Of a stretch of DNA of 64,000 bases, positions 47,005 through 54,700 are shown in pieces (positions within the stretch are counted from its first letter, which is position 1; each line of letters opens with the position of its first letter). Origin of the DNA: Cytobacillus sp. NCCP-133 (GTDB taxonomy: Bacteria > Bacillota > Bacilli > Bacillales > Cytobacillaceae); NCBI RefSeq assembly GCF_026011715.1, contig NZ_BRVM01000017.1, positions 1-64,000 on the forward strand. The letters run 5' to 3'. The position numbers were made by a program, and so were the translations under genes. The notes beneath the pieces were generated by a model that searched no databases, was not told where the DNA came from, and saw only the letters and a program-made list of their open reading frames with translations.

Positions 47005-47047
47005 ATTATAGGTCATATAAAAAAAGAAATATGTGATGTACATCACA
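47005..47047 (-). promoter_or_regulatory. hmp promoter with Fnr box
   Basis: TGTGATGTACATCACA (47032-47047) is a perfect palindrome matching TGTGA-N6-TCACA. A minus-strand TATAAT covers 47010-47005, so the start is near 46998 and the box is centred at -41.5, the class II activator position. The -35 is poor, as expected for an activated promoter. Confidence 0.8.
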
Positions 47048-47136
47048 CCTCTAAGACCTCTAAGGGGTATAAAAGGAAAAATACTGACAAAATCCGAAGG
47101 GAATAGAGAAAATCTCTATCGTTTTGTTTACAGAAA

Positions 47137-47170
47137 GTGACACACTTTAACTGCTGTTGTGGGGTATACT
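47137..47170 (+). promoter_or_regulatory. Spo0A-type promoter of spoIIGA-sigE
   Basis: GTGACA (47137-47142) and TATACT (47165-47170) are 22 bases apart. That unusual spacing is known from the Spo0A-activated sigma-A promoter of spoIIG. A TGACAAAAT (47083-47091), the reverse of a 0A-box-like TTTTGTCA, lies upstream. Confidence 0.75.
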
Positions 47171-47263
47171 TTTTTCTAACAGATTCATAGAATTACAACT
47201 CCATGAAATTTTGACTTTTCCATTTGAATTTTTTTAGAGCAGAAGTATTAAGGGGGAAGATAT

Positions 47264-48205
47264 TTGGCGGTTTATTTAGATATTATTTGGGCATTAAACT
47301 TTCTGTTTGATAGCCTCCTCCTTTATTTGACAGCCATTATTTTAAAAAGAGAAGTTCGCCTTTGGAGAATTTTTGCGGGAGGCTTAATAGGATCGATTAT
47401 TATCTTATTAGTTTTTACACCATTAAATTCCTATTCAGGACATCCCATTACTAAATTATGTTTCTCAATTGTTATGGTCTTCACTGTTTTTGGATTCAAG
47501 AGACTGCGAACCTTTTTAAAAAGTCTCATGACGTTCTATTTTTCGACATTTTTAATTGGCGGGTCATTAATTGGAATCCATTATTTTATTAAGTTTGATT
47601 TTCAAGCTTCTTCTTCTGTCATGATGGCAAGTGTACAGGGGTTCGGAGATCCGATCAGCTGGCTGTTTGTGCTCTTGGGTTTTCCTTTGGTCTGGCATTT
47701 TTCTAAAAGGAATATAGAAGGAATTGAAATGACTAAAATTCAATACGACTCTCTAATCAAGGTGCTGATTGTCATTAATGGAACGGAATATCGGTTCACA
47801 GGCCTGATTGACAGCGGAAATCAGCTTTATGACCCAATTTCAAAAATGCCTGTTATGTTCATATCAATCGAAAAAAGGCTGGAAGAATTTCCTGAAGAAA
47901 TTATTAAAATTGCCGGAAGCCCCGAAGAAATAATGATGGGCAATGATTCAATTGGCGGAGAGTGGGATCATAAAATGAGGGTTATACCATGCAAAGTTGT
48001 TGGACAAGAACATCAGCTGATCATTGCATTCAAACCTGACCGCATCGCATTTGAAAAGGATGATAACGAAACAATTGAAGCAGATAAAGGATTGGTTTCC
48101 TTTTCTATGCAGCAGCTGTCAGCAGATGATGCTTTCCAATGTATTGTACATCCAAAAATGCTCACTGGCAGAAGCAAAACACATCCCGATGCAAAGGTAA
48201 GTTAA
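47264..48205 (+). CDS. spoIIGA: Sigma-E processing protease SpoIIGA
   Basis: 313 residues from TTG 47264, with AAGGGGGA upstream. Five membrane segments in the N-terminal half. The C-terminal half is an aspartic protease domain with the catalytic Asp in [13 protein letters not shown] (about residue 185). SpoIIGA cleaves pro-sigma-E at the polar septum after a signal from SpoIIR made in the forespore. It is directly upstream of sigE. Confidence 0.95.
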   Translation: MAVYLDIIWALNFLFDSLLLYLTAIILKREVRLWRIFAGGLIGSIIILLVFTPLNSYSGHPITKLCFSIVMVFTVFGFKRLRTFLKSLMTFYFSTFLIGGSLIGIHYFIKFDFQASSSVMMASVQGFGDPISWLFVLLGFPLVWHFSKRNIEGIEMTKIQYDSLIKVLIVINGTEYRFTGLIDSGNQLYDPISKMPVMFISIEKRLEEFPEEIIKIAGSPEEIMMGNDSIGGEWDHKMRVIPCKVVGQEHQLIIAFKPDRIAFEKDDNETIEADKGLVSFSMQQLSADDAFQCIVHPKMLTGRSKTHPDAKVS

Positions 48206-48249
48206 TACACTATACTCTGCCAAAACATAATGTAGAAGGAGGACAAATT

Positions 48250-48969
48250 ATGAAAAAGTTGAAACTTCGCTTATCCTATTATTGGTATAAATTATTAATA
48301 AAACTGGGGATCAAAACGGATGAAGTTTATTATATAGGCGGCAGCGAAGCACTCCCTCCTCCTCTCAGCAAGGAAGAAGAAGAAATGCTTTTGATTAAGC
48401 TCCCTAAAGGCGATAAAGCTGCCAGGTCGATTCTTATTGAGAGAAATCTCAGACTAGTTGTTTATATTGCACGTAAATTTGAAAACACAGGCATCAATAT
48501 TGAGGATTTAATCAGCATTGGAACAATTGGGCTGATTAAAGCAGTCAATACCTTTAACCCGGAGAAAAAAATTAAGCTTGCTACATACGCCTCCCGCTGT
48601 ATAGAGAATGAGATCCTAATGTACTTAAGAAGAAACAATAAAATTCGTTCTGAAGTCTCATTTGACGAGCCGCTGAACATTGATTGGGATGGAAATGAAT
48701 TGCTGCTGTCAGACGTTCTTGGCACTGAGGACGACATCATAACCAAAGATTTGGAAGCCAATGTTGATAAAAAGCTTCTGTTGAAGGCGCTGCATCAACT
48801 ATCTGACAGGGAAAAGCAAATCATGGAATTACGGTTCGGTCTGGGATCTGGTGAAGAAAAAACACAAAAAGACGTTGCTGATATGCTTGGTATTTCTCAA
48901 TCCTATATTTCACGTTTGGAAAAAAGAATCATTAAGCGATTAAAGAAAGAATTTAATAAAATGGTCTAG
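48250..48969 (+). CDS. sigE: RNA polymerase sigma-E, mother-cell sporulation factor
   Basis: 239 residues from ATG 48250 with GAAGGAGG, equal in length to B. subtilis. The basic and aromatic N-terminal 27 or so residues ([20 protein letters not shown]) are the pro-sequence that binds the membrane and is removed by SpoIIGA. Region 2 contains [25 protein letters not shown] and [11 protein letters not shown]; region 4 has [15 protein letters not shown] and a [21 protein letters not shown] helix-turn-helix. Confidence 0.98.
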   Translation: MKKLKLRLSYYWYKLLIKLGIKTDEVYYIGGSEALPPPLSKEEEEMLLIKLPKGDKAARSILIERNLRLVVYIARKFENTGINIEDLISIGTIGLIKAVNTFNPEKKIKLATYASRCIENEILMYLRRNNKIRSEVSFDEPLNIDWDGNELLLSDVLGTEDDIITKDLEANVDKKLLLKALHQLSDREKQIMELRFGLGSGEEKTQKDVADMLGISQSYISRLEKRIIKRLKKEFNKMV

Positions 48970-49088
48970 AAAAGTCGGAACACTTTTTAAGGATAGCATT
49001 AAAATTTTTTTACAAAAATTCGCAAGTCGAAAACCTAGTATTGATGATGTTTCGAGCAATTGCCCATCCTGTGGCTGAAATAGCCTGT

Positions 49089-49117
49089 GCATATTTTTCC
49101 TTCTCAAGGAGATACTG
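49089..49117 (+). promoter_or_regulatory. Sigma-F promoter of sigG
   Basis: GCATA (49089-49093), a 14-base spacer and GGAGATACTG (49108-49117), which fits the sigma-F -10 GGnnAnAhTr throughout. It fits forespore expression of sigG. Confidence 0.7.
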
Positions 49118-49153
49118 TTTTTTGTACAGCAGCTCCTGTGAGGAGGGAAATGA

Positions 49154-49933
49154 TTGACTCGAAATAAAGTAGAAATTTGCGGTGTAGATACTTCAAAGCT
49201 TCCAGTTTTAAAAAACGAAGAAATGAGAGAGCTCTTCAAGCAAATGCATAAGGGGGATATAACCGCACGGGAAAAACTCGTCAATGGCAACTTGCGTCTC
49301 GTATTAAGTGTAATTCAGCGGTTTAATAACAGGGGCGAATTTGTTGATGACCTGTTCCAGGTCGGCTGTATCGGTCTCATGAAATCTATTGATAATTTTG
49401 ATTTAAGTCAAAACGTTAAGTTTTCCACCTATGCAGTACCAATGATTATTGGGGAAATCCGCAGGTACTTGCGGGATAATAATCCAATACGCGTATCGCG
49501 GTCATTGAGGGATATAGCCTACAAAGCCCTGCAAGTGCGAGAACGATTAATGAGCAAAACGTCAAGAGAACCGACAGCAGAAGAAATTGCAAAAGAACTC
49601 GATGTTCCTCATGAGGAAATCGTTTTCGCTTTAGACGCTATTCAGGATCCTGTCTCCTTATTTGAACCAATCTATAATGATGGCGGAGATCCGATTTATG
49701 TGATGGATCAATTGAGCGATGAACGTAACAAGGATATTCAATGGATAGAGGAAATAGCATTAAAAGAAGGCATGCGGAGGCTAAATGAAAGAGAAAAACT
49801 GATTTTAAGAAAACGCTTCTTCCAAGGCAAGACGCAAATGGAAGTAGCTGAGGAAATTGGCATTTCTCAAGCGCAAGTCTCCAGGCTTGAAAAAGCGGCC
49901 ATTAAACAAATGAATAAAAATATTCAAAGCTAA
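49154..49933 (+). CDS. sigG: RNA polymerase sigma-G, late forespore sporulation factor
   Basis: 259 residues from TTG 49154 with GGAGGG 6 bases upstream. Nearly the same as B. subtilis SigG: TRNKVEICGVDTSKLPVLKN, NLRLVLSVIQRFNNRGE, DDLFQVGCIGLMKSIDNFD, RDNNPIRVSRSLRD, and region 4 MEVAEEIGISQAQVSRLEK. It directs late forespore genes such as those for small acid-soluble proteins. A terminator overlaps the stop. Confidence 0.98.
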   Translation: MTRNKVEICGVDTSKLPVLKNEEMRELFKQMHKGDITAREKLVNGNLRLVLSVIQRFNNRGEFVDDLFQVGCIGLMKSIDNFDLSQNVKFSTYAVPMIIGEIRRYLRDNNPIRVSRSLRDIAYKALQVRERLMSKTSREPTAEEIAKELDVPHEEIVFALDAIQDPVSLFEPIYNDGGDPIYVMDQLSDERNKDIQWIEEIALKEGMRRLNEREKLILRKRFFQGKTQMEVAEEIGISQAQVSRLEKAAIKQMNKNIQS

Positions 49934-49960
49934 GCAGCCGTATCGGCTGCTTTTTGCTTT
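49933..49960 (+). terminator. Terminator after sigG
   Basis: AGCAGCCG/CGGCTGCT with loop TAT, then TTTT. Confidence 0.88.
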
Positions 49961-50059
49961 TAACCCTAAAGCTGGGCACTTTTCGCTCCTTTTCTAACAT
50001 TTTTCATATAGCAGCTAACATATATTTAATAAGAACATAAAATTGGGAGTGGAGGCTCG

Positions 50060-50329
50060 ATGGTGAAAATATCCGAATTTCAGATGAAGGATGTTGTCAA
50101 TGTTGCAGATGGAAGGAAGCTTGGCAATATAGGGGACATAGATATAAATATAAATACGGGCAAAATTGAAGCAATTATAATAGGCGGAGCAGGGAAAGTT
50201 CTAGGTTTCTTTGGCAAGGATGAGGACATTGTCATTCCTTGGAAGAATATTTTGAAAATAGGGGAAGATGTTATATTGGTGCGCTATAAGGACATATCTG
50301 AGGTAAAATTTATTGAGGAAGAGGCTTAA
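50060..50329 (+). CDS. ylmC: PRC-barrel protein YlmC (YlmC/YmxH family)
   Basis: 89 residues from ATG 50060, 4 bases after GGAGG; GTG 50063 is equally possible. The PRC-barrel fold (DVVNVADGRKLGNIGDIDIN, IPWKNILKIGEDVILV) matches the YlmC family. Its function is unclear; ymxH of B. subtilis, a paralogue, is in a sporulation operon. Here it lies between sigG and pgeF without ylmA. Confidence 0.88.
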   Translation: MVKISEFQMKDVVNVADGRKLGNIGDIDININTGKIEAIIIGGAGKVLGFFGKDEDIVIPWKNILKIGEDVILVRYKDISEVKFIEEEA

Positions 50330-50399
50330 AGAGCTGTTAAAACTGTAAACAGCCCTAACTGTATGGTAAACTATAGAAAAATATGATGGGGTAATAGTA

Positions 50400-51227
50400 A
50401 TGGAACCATTTACTTTGAAAAATGATGAGTATTTTCTTATAAAAGAATGGACCAATCGTTTTCCTGCTATAACAGCAGGATTTACAACCAAGAATGGAGG
50501 CTGCAGTCAAAATGGGTTCGAAGCCTTAAATTTGGGGCTTCACGTAAATGACAGACATGAAGCAGTCAGCCAAAATCGAAAGCATGTGGCTGACTTGCTT
50601 GGTTTTTCTCAGGAAAAATGGGTTGGTGCAGAGCAAACACATCAAGTAAGAATCCAAAAGGTCTTTAGGAAAGATCAGGGGAAAGGAGCTTTCGTTTACG
50701 AGGACTCATTTTCCGGGACAGATGGTTTTTTTACATATGATAAAGGGATTCTGTTAACCCTCTGTTATGCAGATTGTGTGCCGCTTTATTTTATGCACGA
50801 AAATACTGGAGCGATTGGGATTGCACATGCAGGCTGGAAGGGAACGGTCGGCGGAATTGGAAAAGAAATGGCCAGAATGTACATTAATGAGGGCATCTTA
50901 TTAAGCGAGGTACAGGCAGTGATAGGCCCTTCTATTTGCAAAAATTGTTATATTGTCGATAATCGTGTCATTTCAAAAGTGCAAAAAATACTAGAAGATG
51001 TCGAGGCAAAGCCATATAATTTAATTAAAGATAATCAGTACCATCTTGACTTGAAGGAGCTTAATAAGCAAATTCTTATGAATGCAGGGATTTCGGAAGA
51101 TAATATAAAGCTTACGGATTATTGTACAAGCTGCCAAAAAGACTACTTTTTCTCCCACAGAAGAGATAAAGGGAGAACAGGCAGAATGATGAGCTTTATT
51201 GGCTGGAAGGAGGAAGTCCAAAGCTAA
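50400..51227 (+). CDS. pgeF: Purine nucleoside phosphorylase-like protein (YlmD, PgeF family)
   Basis: 275 residues, ATG with a weak TGGGGT ribosome site. The laccase-domain/DUF152 core has AEQTHQ, CYADCVPLY and HAGWKGT, giving the His/Cys/His zinc site. Members cleave purine nucleosides by phosphorolysis and may edit peptidoglycan precursors. It is followed with no gap by ylmE. Confidence 0.93.
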   Translation: MEPFTLKNDEYFLIKEWTNRFPAITAGFTTKNGGCSQNGFEALNLGLHVNDRHEAVSQNRKHVADLLGFSQEKWVGAEQTHQVRIQKVFRKDQGKGAFVYEDSFSGTDGFFTYDKGILLTLCYADCVPLYFMHENTGAIGIAHAGWKGTVGGIGKEMARMYINEGILLSEVQAVIGPSICKNCYIVDNRVISKVQKILEDVEAKPYNLIKDNQYHLDLKELNKQILMNAGISEDNIKLTDYCTSCQKDYFFSHRRDKGRTGRMMSFIGWKEEVQS

Positions 51228-51914
51228 ATGAAAGTAAAAGAGAATTATAACCAAATTAGGTCTGCAATACAGGAAGCGTGTGAAAAAGCAAACCGTAAAC
51301 CTGAAGATATTACGGTAATTGCAGTAACCAAATATGTATCAGTTGAGAGGGCCCTGGAAGCCATCGAGGCAGGAGTTCGTCATTTAGGAGAAAATAGAGA
51401 TGAGGGCCTTCTTGCCAAGTGGGAGGTTTTAGGAGACAAACCAACCTGGCATTTTATTGGTACCCTTCAGACGCGCAAGGTGAAAAATATAATTGATAAA
51501 GTTGATTTTATTCATTCACTTGATCGAATATCACTTGCAAAAGAAATCGATAAACGGGCAGGTCGGAAAATCAATTGTTTTGTTCAGGTTAATGTCTCAG
51601 GTGAGGAGTCGAAGCAGGGAATAGAGCCAGAAGATTTATTCGAATTCATTTCAAAACTTGCTGAATATAAGAACCTGCATATCATCGGCCTTATGACTAT
51701 GGCTCCGTTCACGTCCGATGAGGATCTGCTGCGTTCCTGTTTCCGGAAGCTGAAAGACCTTCAATCAAAGGTGAGAGATTTAAATTATGAATTCGCTCCC
51801 TGCGCAGAGCTATCAATGGGCATGTCCAATGATTTCTCCATTGCCATTGAAGAAGGGGCAACTATGGTGAGAATTGGAACGGCTTTAGTTGGCGAAAAGG
51901 ATCAGGAGGTTTAA
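51228..51914 (+). CDS. ylmE: PLP homeostasis protein YlmE (YggS/PROSC family)
   Basis: 228 residues; ATG starts directly after the pgeF stop, with GGAAGGAGG 13 bases upstream. The alanine-racemase-like barrel has the PLP lysine in [29 protein letters not shown], and [22 protein letters not shown]. It binds pyridoxal phosphate and controls its level. Gene order pgeF-ylmE-sepF is that of most Firmicutes. Confidence 0.95.
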   Translation: MKVKENYNQIRSAIQEACEKANRKPEDITVIAVTKYVSVERALEAIEAGVRHLGENRDEGLLAKWEVLGDKPTWHFIGTLQTRKVKNIIDKVDFIHSLDRISLAKEIDKRAGRKINCFVQVNVSGEESKQGIEPEDLFEFISKLAEYKNLHIIGLMTMAPFTSDEDLLRSCFRKLKDLQSKVRDLNYEFAPCAELSMGMSNDFSIAIEEGATMVRIGTALVGEKDQEV

Positions 51915-51918
51915 TAAA

Positions 51919-52365
51919 ATGAGTATAAAATCTAAATTTAAAACATTTTTCTTCCTGGATGATGAATATGACTATAAGGAAGAGGAAATCATCGAAGAAG
52001 AAAGAGAACCGGTAAGGCAGCCGCAGAAACAGAACCAGACTGTGCAAAAGCAAAATGTTGTCAGCCTGCAAAGTGTGCAAAAGTCTTCTAAAGTGGTCCT
52101 TGTTGAACCGCGAGTTTATGCTGAAGCTCAAGACATTTCTGACCAGCTTAAAAATAGAAGAGCAGTTGTGGTGAACCTGCAGCGGATCGAAAAAGATCAG
52201 GCGAAACGCATCGTTGATTTTTTAAGTGGAACTGTTTATGCGATCGGTGGAGATATTCAAAAGGTCGGGACAGACATTTTCCTGTGTACGCCTGATAATG
52301 TTGAAGTTTCAGGCAATATTTCACAATTGATGAAGGAACAAGAATTAGAAAATACGAGGTGGTAA
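51919..52365 (+). CDS. sepF: Division protein SepF
   Basis: 148 residues from ATG 51919 with AGGAGG 9 bases upstream. An N-terminal membrane-binding amphipathic helix ([14 protein letters not shown]), an acidic and Gln-rich linker, and the SepF core ([22 protein letters not shown], [32 protein letters not shown]). SepF forms rings on the membrane that anchor FtsZ and set septum thickness. Confidence 0.95.
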   Translation: MSIKSKFKTFFFLDDEYDYKEEEIIEEEREPVRQPQKQNQTVQKQNVVSLQSVQKSSKVVLVEPRVYAEAQDISDQLKNRRAVVVNLQRIEKDQAKRIVDFLSGTVYAIGGDIQKVGTDIFLCTPDNVEVSGNISQLMKEQELENTRW

Positions 52366-52371
52366 CTTTTA

Positions 52372-52635
52372 ATGGAATTTTTATTTGGAATCTTATCACA
52401 AGCAATTTATTATTATTCATGGGCATTGATCATTTATATTCTCCTGTCCTGGTTTCCAAATGCTAAAGAATCTGCACTTGGAAAGTTCCTGGCAAGAATT
52501 TGCGAACCGTATCTTGAGCCATTCCGCAAAATCATTCCTCCGCTTGGCATGATTGATATTTCTCCGATTGTCGCCATCTTGGTTCTGCGCTTTGCTACCG
52601 GGGGATTACATCAATTGTACCAATGGATTGCATAA
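52372..52635 (+). CDS. ylmG: YggT-family membrane protein YlmG
   Basis: 87 residues, 6 bases after sepF. Two membrane segments with [13 protein letters not shown] and the family motif [26 protein letters not shown]. It is linked to cell shape or division by context. A terminator follows. Confidence 0.93.
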   Translation: MEFLFGILSQAIYYYSWALIIYILLSWFPNAKESALGKFLARICEPYLEPFRKIIPPLGMIDISPIVAILVLRFATGGLHQLYQWIA

Positions 52636-52639
52636 CCAT

Positions 52640-52670
52640 AAAAAGGGGGGGCTATTATGGCCCTTTTTTA
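52640..52670 (+). terminator. Terminator after ylmG
   Basis: AAAAAGGG/CCCTTTTT stem with a G-rich loop and a following T-tract. Confidence 0.7.
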
Positions 52671-52701
52671 TTTTGTGAAAAAGGAGGTTTCCGATAAGTA
52701 A

Positions 52702-53475
52702 ATGAGCATCTACCAGCATTACCGTCCGGAGGAAAAAGAGTTTATTGACCAAGTCCTTAATTGGAAGGACCAAGTGGATAATACCTATGCTCCAAAGGTC
52801 ACTGAATTTCTTGACCCTAGAGAACAGCTAATCCTTAAAAGTATCATTGGCCAGCATTCCGGAATCCTAGTGGATTTATTTGGGGGTACAAATGATGCAG
52901 AAAGGAAAAGGGGTCTTATTTTTCCTGATTATTATGAAAGCGGCCAGGATGATTTTCAAATCTGCCTGTTTGAAATAGATTATCCTAAAAAATTTGTTAC
53001 CTTAGATCATCCACAGGTTTTAGGCAGTCTTATGTCTCTGGGGCTAAAGCGCAGTAAGTTCGGAGATATTCTTTTTGCTGATGAGCGGATCCAATTTTTT
53101 GTATCTGAAGAAATTGAAGACTATGTTCGATTGCAGCTCGAGACAATCGGAAGAGCCTCTGTCACTCTTAGTAAGAAGCCCTTTGCCGAAGCGATTCAGA
53201 CCAGTGATGAGTGGAAAGAATGTTCTGTAACATCATCATCCTTAAGATTGGATACTGTTATTTCAGCTATATATAATCTTTCCAGGCAAAAATCTCAGGC
53301 TTATATCCAGCAGCGGATTGTTAAGATCAATTGGACATTAGTGGAAAATCCCGCCTTTGAATGCAAGGAAAGGGATATAATTTCTGTCAGGGGACAAGGG
53401 CGTTCAAAGATCATGGAGATTGATGGAAAAACGAAGAAGGAAAAATGGAGAATTATTGCTGGAAGACAAAAATAA
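52702..53475 (+). CDS. ylmH: S4-domain RNA-binding protein YlmH
   Basis: 257 residues from ATG 52702. GGAGG lies 14 bases upstream, an unusually long spacing, and an in-frame TAA directly precedes the ATG, so no earlier start is possible. The S4 domain is near 180-240 (SSLRLDTVISAIYNLSRQKSQAYIQQRIVKIN, ERDIISVRGQGR). YlmH family proteins (RqcP2-like) bind stalled 50S ribosome-tRNA complexes; B. subtilis YlmH aids ribosome quality control. It lies just before divIVA. Confidence 0.92.
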   Translation: MSIYQHYRPEEKEFIDQVLNWKDQVDNTYAPKVTEFLDPREQLILKSIIGQHSGILVDLFGGTNDAERKRGLIFPDYYESGQDDFQICLFEIDYPKKFVTLDHPQVLGSLMSLGLKRSKFGDILFADERIQFFVSEEIEDYVRLQLETIGRASVTLSKKPFAEAIQTSDEWKECSVTSSSLRLDTVISAIYNLSRQKSQAYIQQRIVKINWTLVENPAFECKERDIISVRGQGRSKIMEIDGKTKKEKWRIIAGRQK

Positions 53476-53538
53476 TTTGAAAAAATGAAGGGATTTGATG
53501 CAACCTGTCGAATAAATAAGTCAAAAGATAGAATAGTC

Positions 53539-53547
53539 TGCTATAAT
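53539..53547 (+). promoter_or_regulatory. Extended -10 promoter of divIVA
   Basis: TGCTATAAT: a TG-n plus perfect TATAAT, 66 bases before the start codon. The -35 is weak, as is common with extended -10 promoters. Confidence 0.65.
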
Positions 53548-53612
53548 GGAAAAGAACCAGCAGGCTAAGTCAAATTTTTACATAAGAACAACAGATCTGG
53601 GAGGTGGCACCT

Positions 53613-54131
53613 ATGCCATTAACACCGTTAGATATTCATAACAAGGAATTCAGCAAAGGATTCCGAGGATATGATGAAGATGAAGTAAATGAGTTCCTCG
53701 ACCAAATCATTAAAGATTATGAAATCCTGATCAGAGAAAAAAAGGAACTTGAAGAGAAGCTCAATGAGGTTAACGATCGCATTGGCCACTTTACTACAAT
53801 TGAAGAGACTTTGAATAAATCCATTGTGGTGGCACAGGAAGCTGCAGAAGAAGTAAGGCGCAATGCACACAAGGAAGCAAAGCTGATTATTAAGGAAGCG
53901 GAAAAGAATGCTGACAGGATTGTTAATGAGTCATTATCGAAAGCTCGAAAAATTGCTTTGGATATTGAAGACTTGAAAAAACAATCCAAGGTTTTCAGAA
54001 CACGTTTCAAAATGCTCGTTGAAGCACAGCTTGATATGCTGAACAACGATGATTGGGATCATCTGATGGAGTATAAGCTTGACTCTACTGACCTGAAATC
54101 AATAAAAAAAGAGGAAGAATCACTGGCTTGA
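53613..54131 (+). CDS. divIVA: Pole and septum scaffold protein DivIVA
   Basis: 172 residues from ATG 53613 with GGGAGGTG 6 bases upstream. The N-terminal membrane-curvature domain (PLTPLDIHNKEFSKGFRGYDEDEVNEFLDQ) is followed by long coiled coils (about 32-60 and 70-155). It marks poles and septa, recruits MinJ/MinD and, in sporulation, RacA and the chromosome. The promoter of the next gene overlaps its stop. Confidence 0.97.
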   Translation: MPLTPLDIHNKEFSKGFRGYDEDEVNEFLDQIIKDYEILIREKKELEEKLNEVNDRIGHFTTIEETLNKSIVVAQEAAEEVRRNAHKEAKLIIKEAEKNADRIVNESLSKARKIALDIEDLKKQSKVFRTRFKMLVEAQLDMLNNDDWDHLMEYKLDSTDLKSIKKEEESLA

Positions 54132-54157
54132 CGAAAGCTTGCGATATCGCATATAAT
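54128..54157 (+). promoter_or_regulatory. Sigma-A promoter of ileS
   Basis: TTGACG (54128-54133), an 18-base spacer and TATAAT (54152-54157). The -35 overlaps the end of divIVA. Confidence 0.9.
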
Positions 54158-54164
54158 TTTAAAA

Positions 54165-54470
54165 CAAAGTAAATACCATGGTTACGAACGATGAGAGGGA
54201 TAGTACAGCTTTTTAGCTTAAGTGCAGAAGTGCAGCGGCACGTCTGTTAGCGAGCCGGGGACGGTGGAAGCCCGGGAATAAGCGGAAATCCGGAAAATCA
54301 CCCTTGAGTTCCTTGCCGAACATCTTAGGATTAGTAGGCCAAGGCGAATCATTCACGTTAAGAATGCTTTGAGCGGACGGAATATTGAAATAATCCGTCT
54401 ACAAGGGTGGTACCGCGGGAGAATAAAACCTTCTCGTCCCTTTTTGGGATGAGAAGGTTTTTTTGATATC
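54165..54470 (+). promoter_or_regulatory. Isoleucine T-box leader
   Basis: A T-box riboswitch. It begins with GATGAGAGGGATAGTAC (stem I base). The specifier is ATC at 54297-54299 followed by A, so it reads isoleucine. The T-box core AGGGTGGTACCGCG (54404-54417) pairs with the tRNA acceptor end. The terminator is CCTTCTCGTCCC/GGGATGAGAAGG (54429-54457) with a T-run. Uncharged tRNA-Ile would favour the antiterminator and ileS expression. Confidence 0.95.
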
Positions 54471-54504
54471 AGCATTTATATCCCTTTGAGCTTAGAGGAC
54501 TGTC

Positions 54505-54620
54505 TAGCGCAAGCAGCCTACCCCTTTGAGGCACAAGCCGATTCTCAAAAGGCATAGGACGCCTTTTGGGGAGGCTCCTCTTGTGCATGTCGGAGGTGGG
54601 CAAGGCGCCCCGCTCATTTC
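54505..54620 (+). repeat. Family B repeat, copy 2 (short form), inside the ileS leader
   Basis: ACTGTCTAGCGCAAGCAGCC...CAAGCC...CAAGGCGCC matches the ends of the 13755-14045 element, read in the opposite orientation. It lies between the T-box terminator and the ileS start codon, so it is part of the mRNA leader. Confidence 0.8.
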
Positions 54621-54700
54621 TTATATTCTCTGATGATGCATCTTTCCTTTAATTGGCAATCATGGTATTTAAAGTTTCACTTTATACAGGAGGAAATGGA

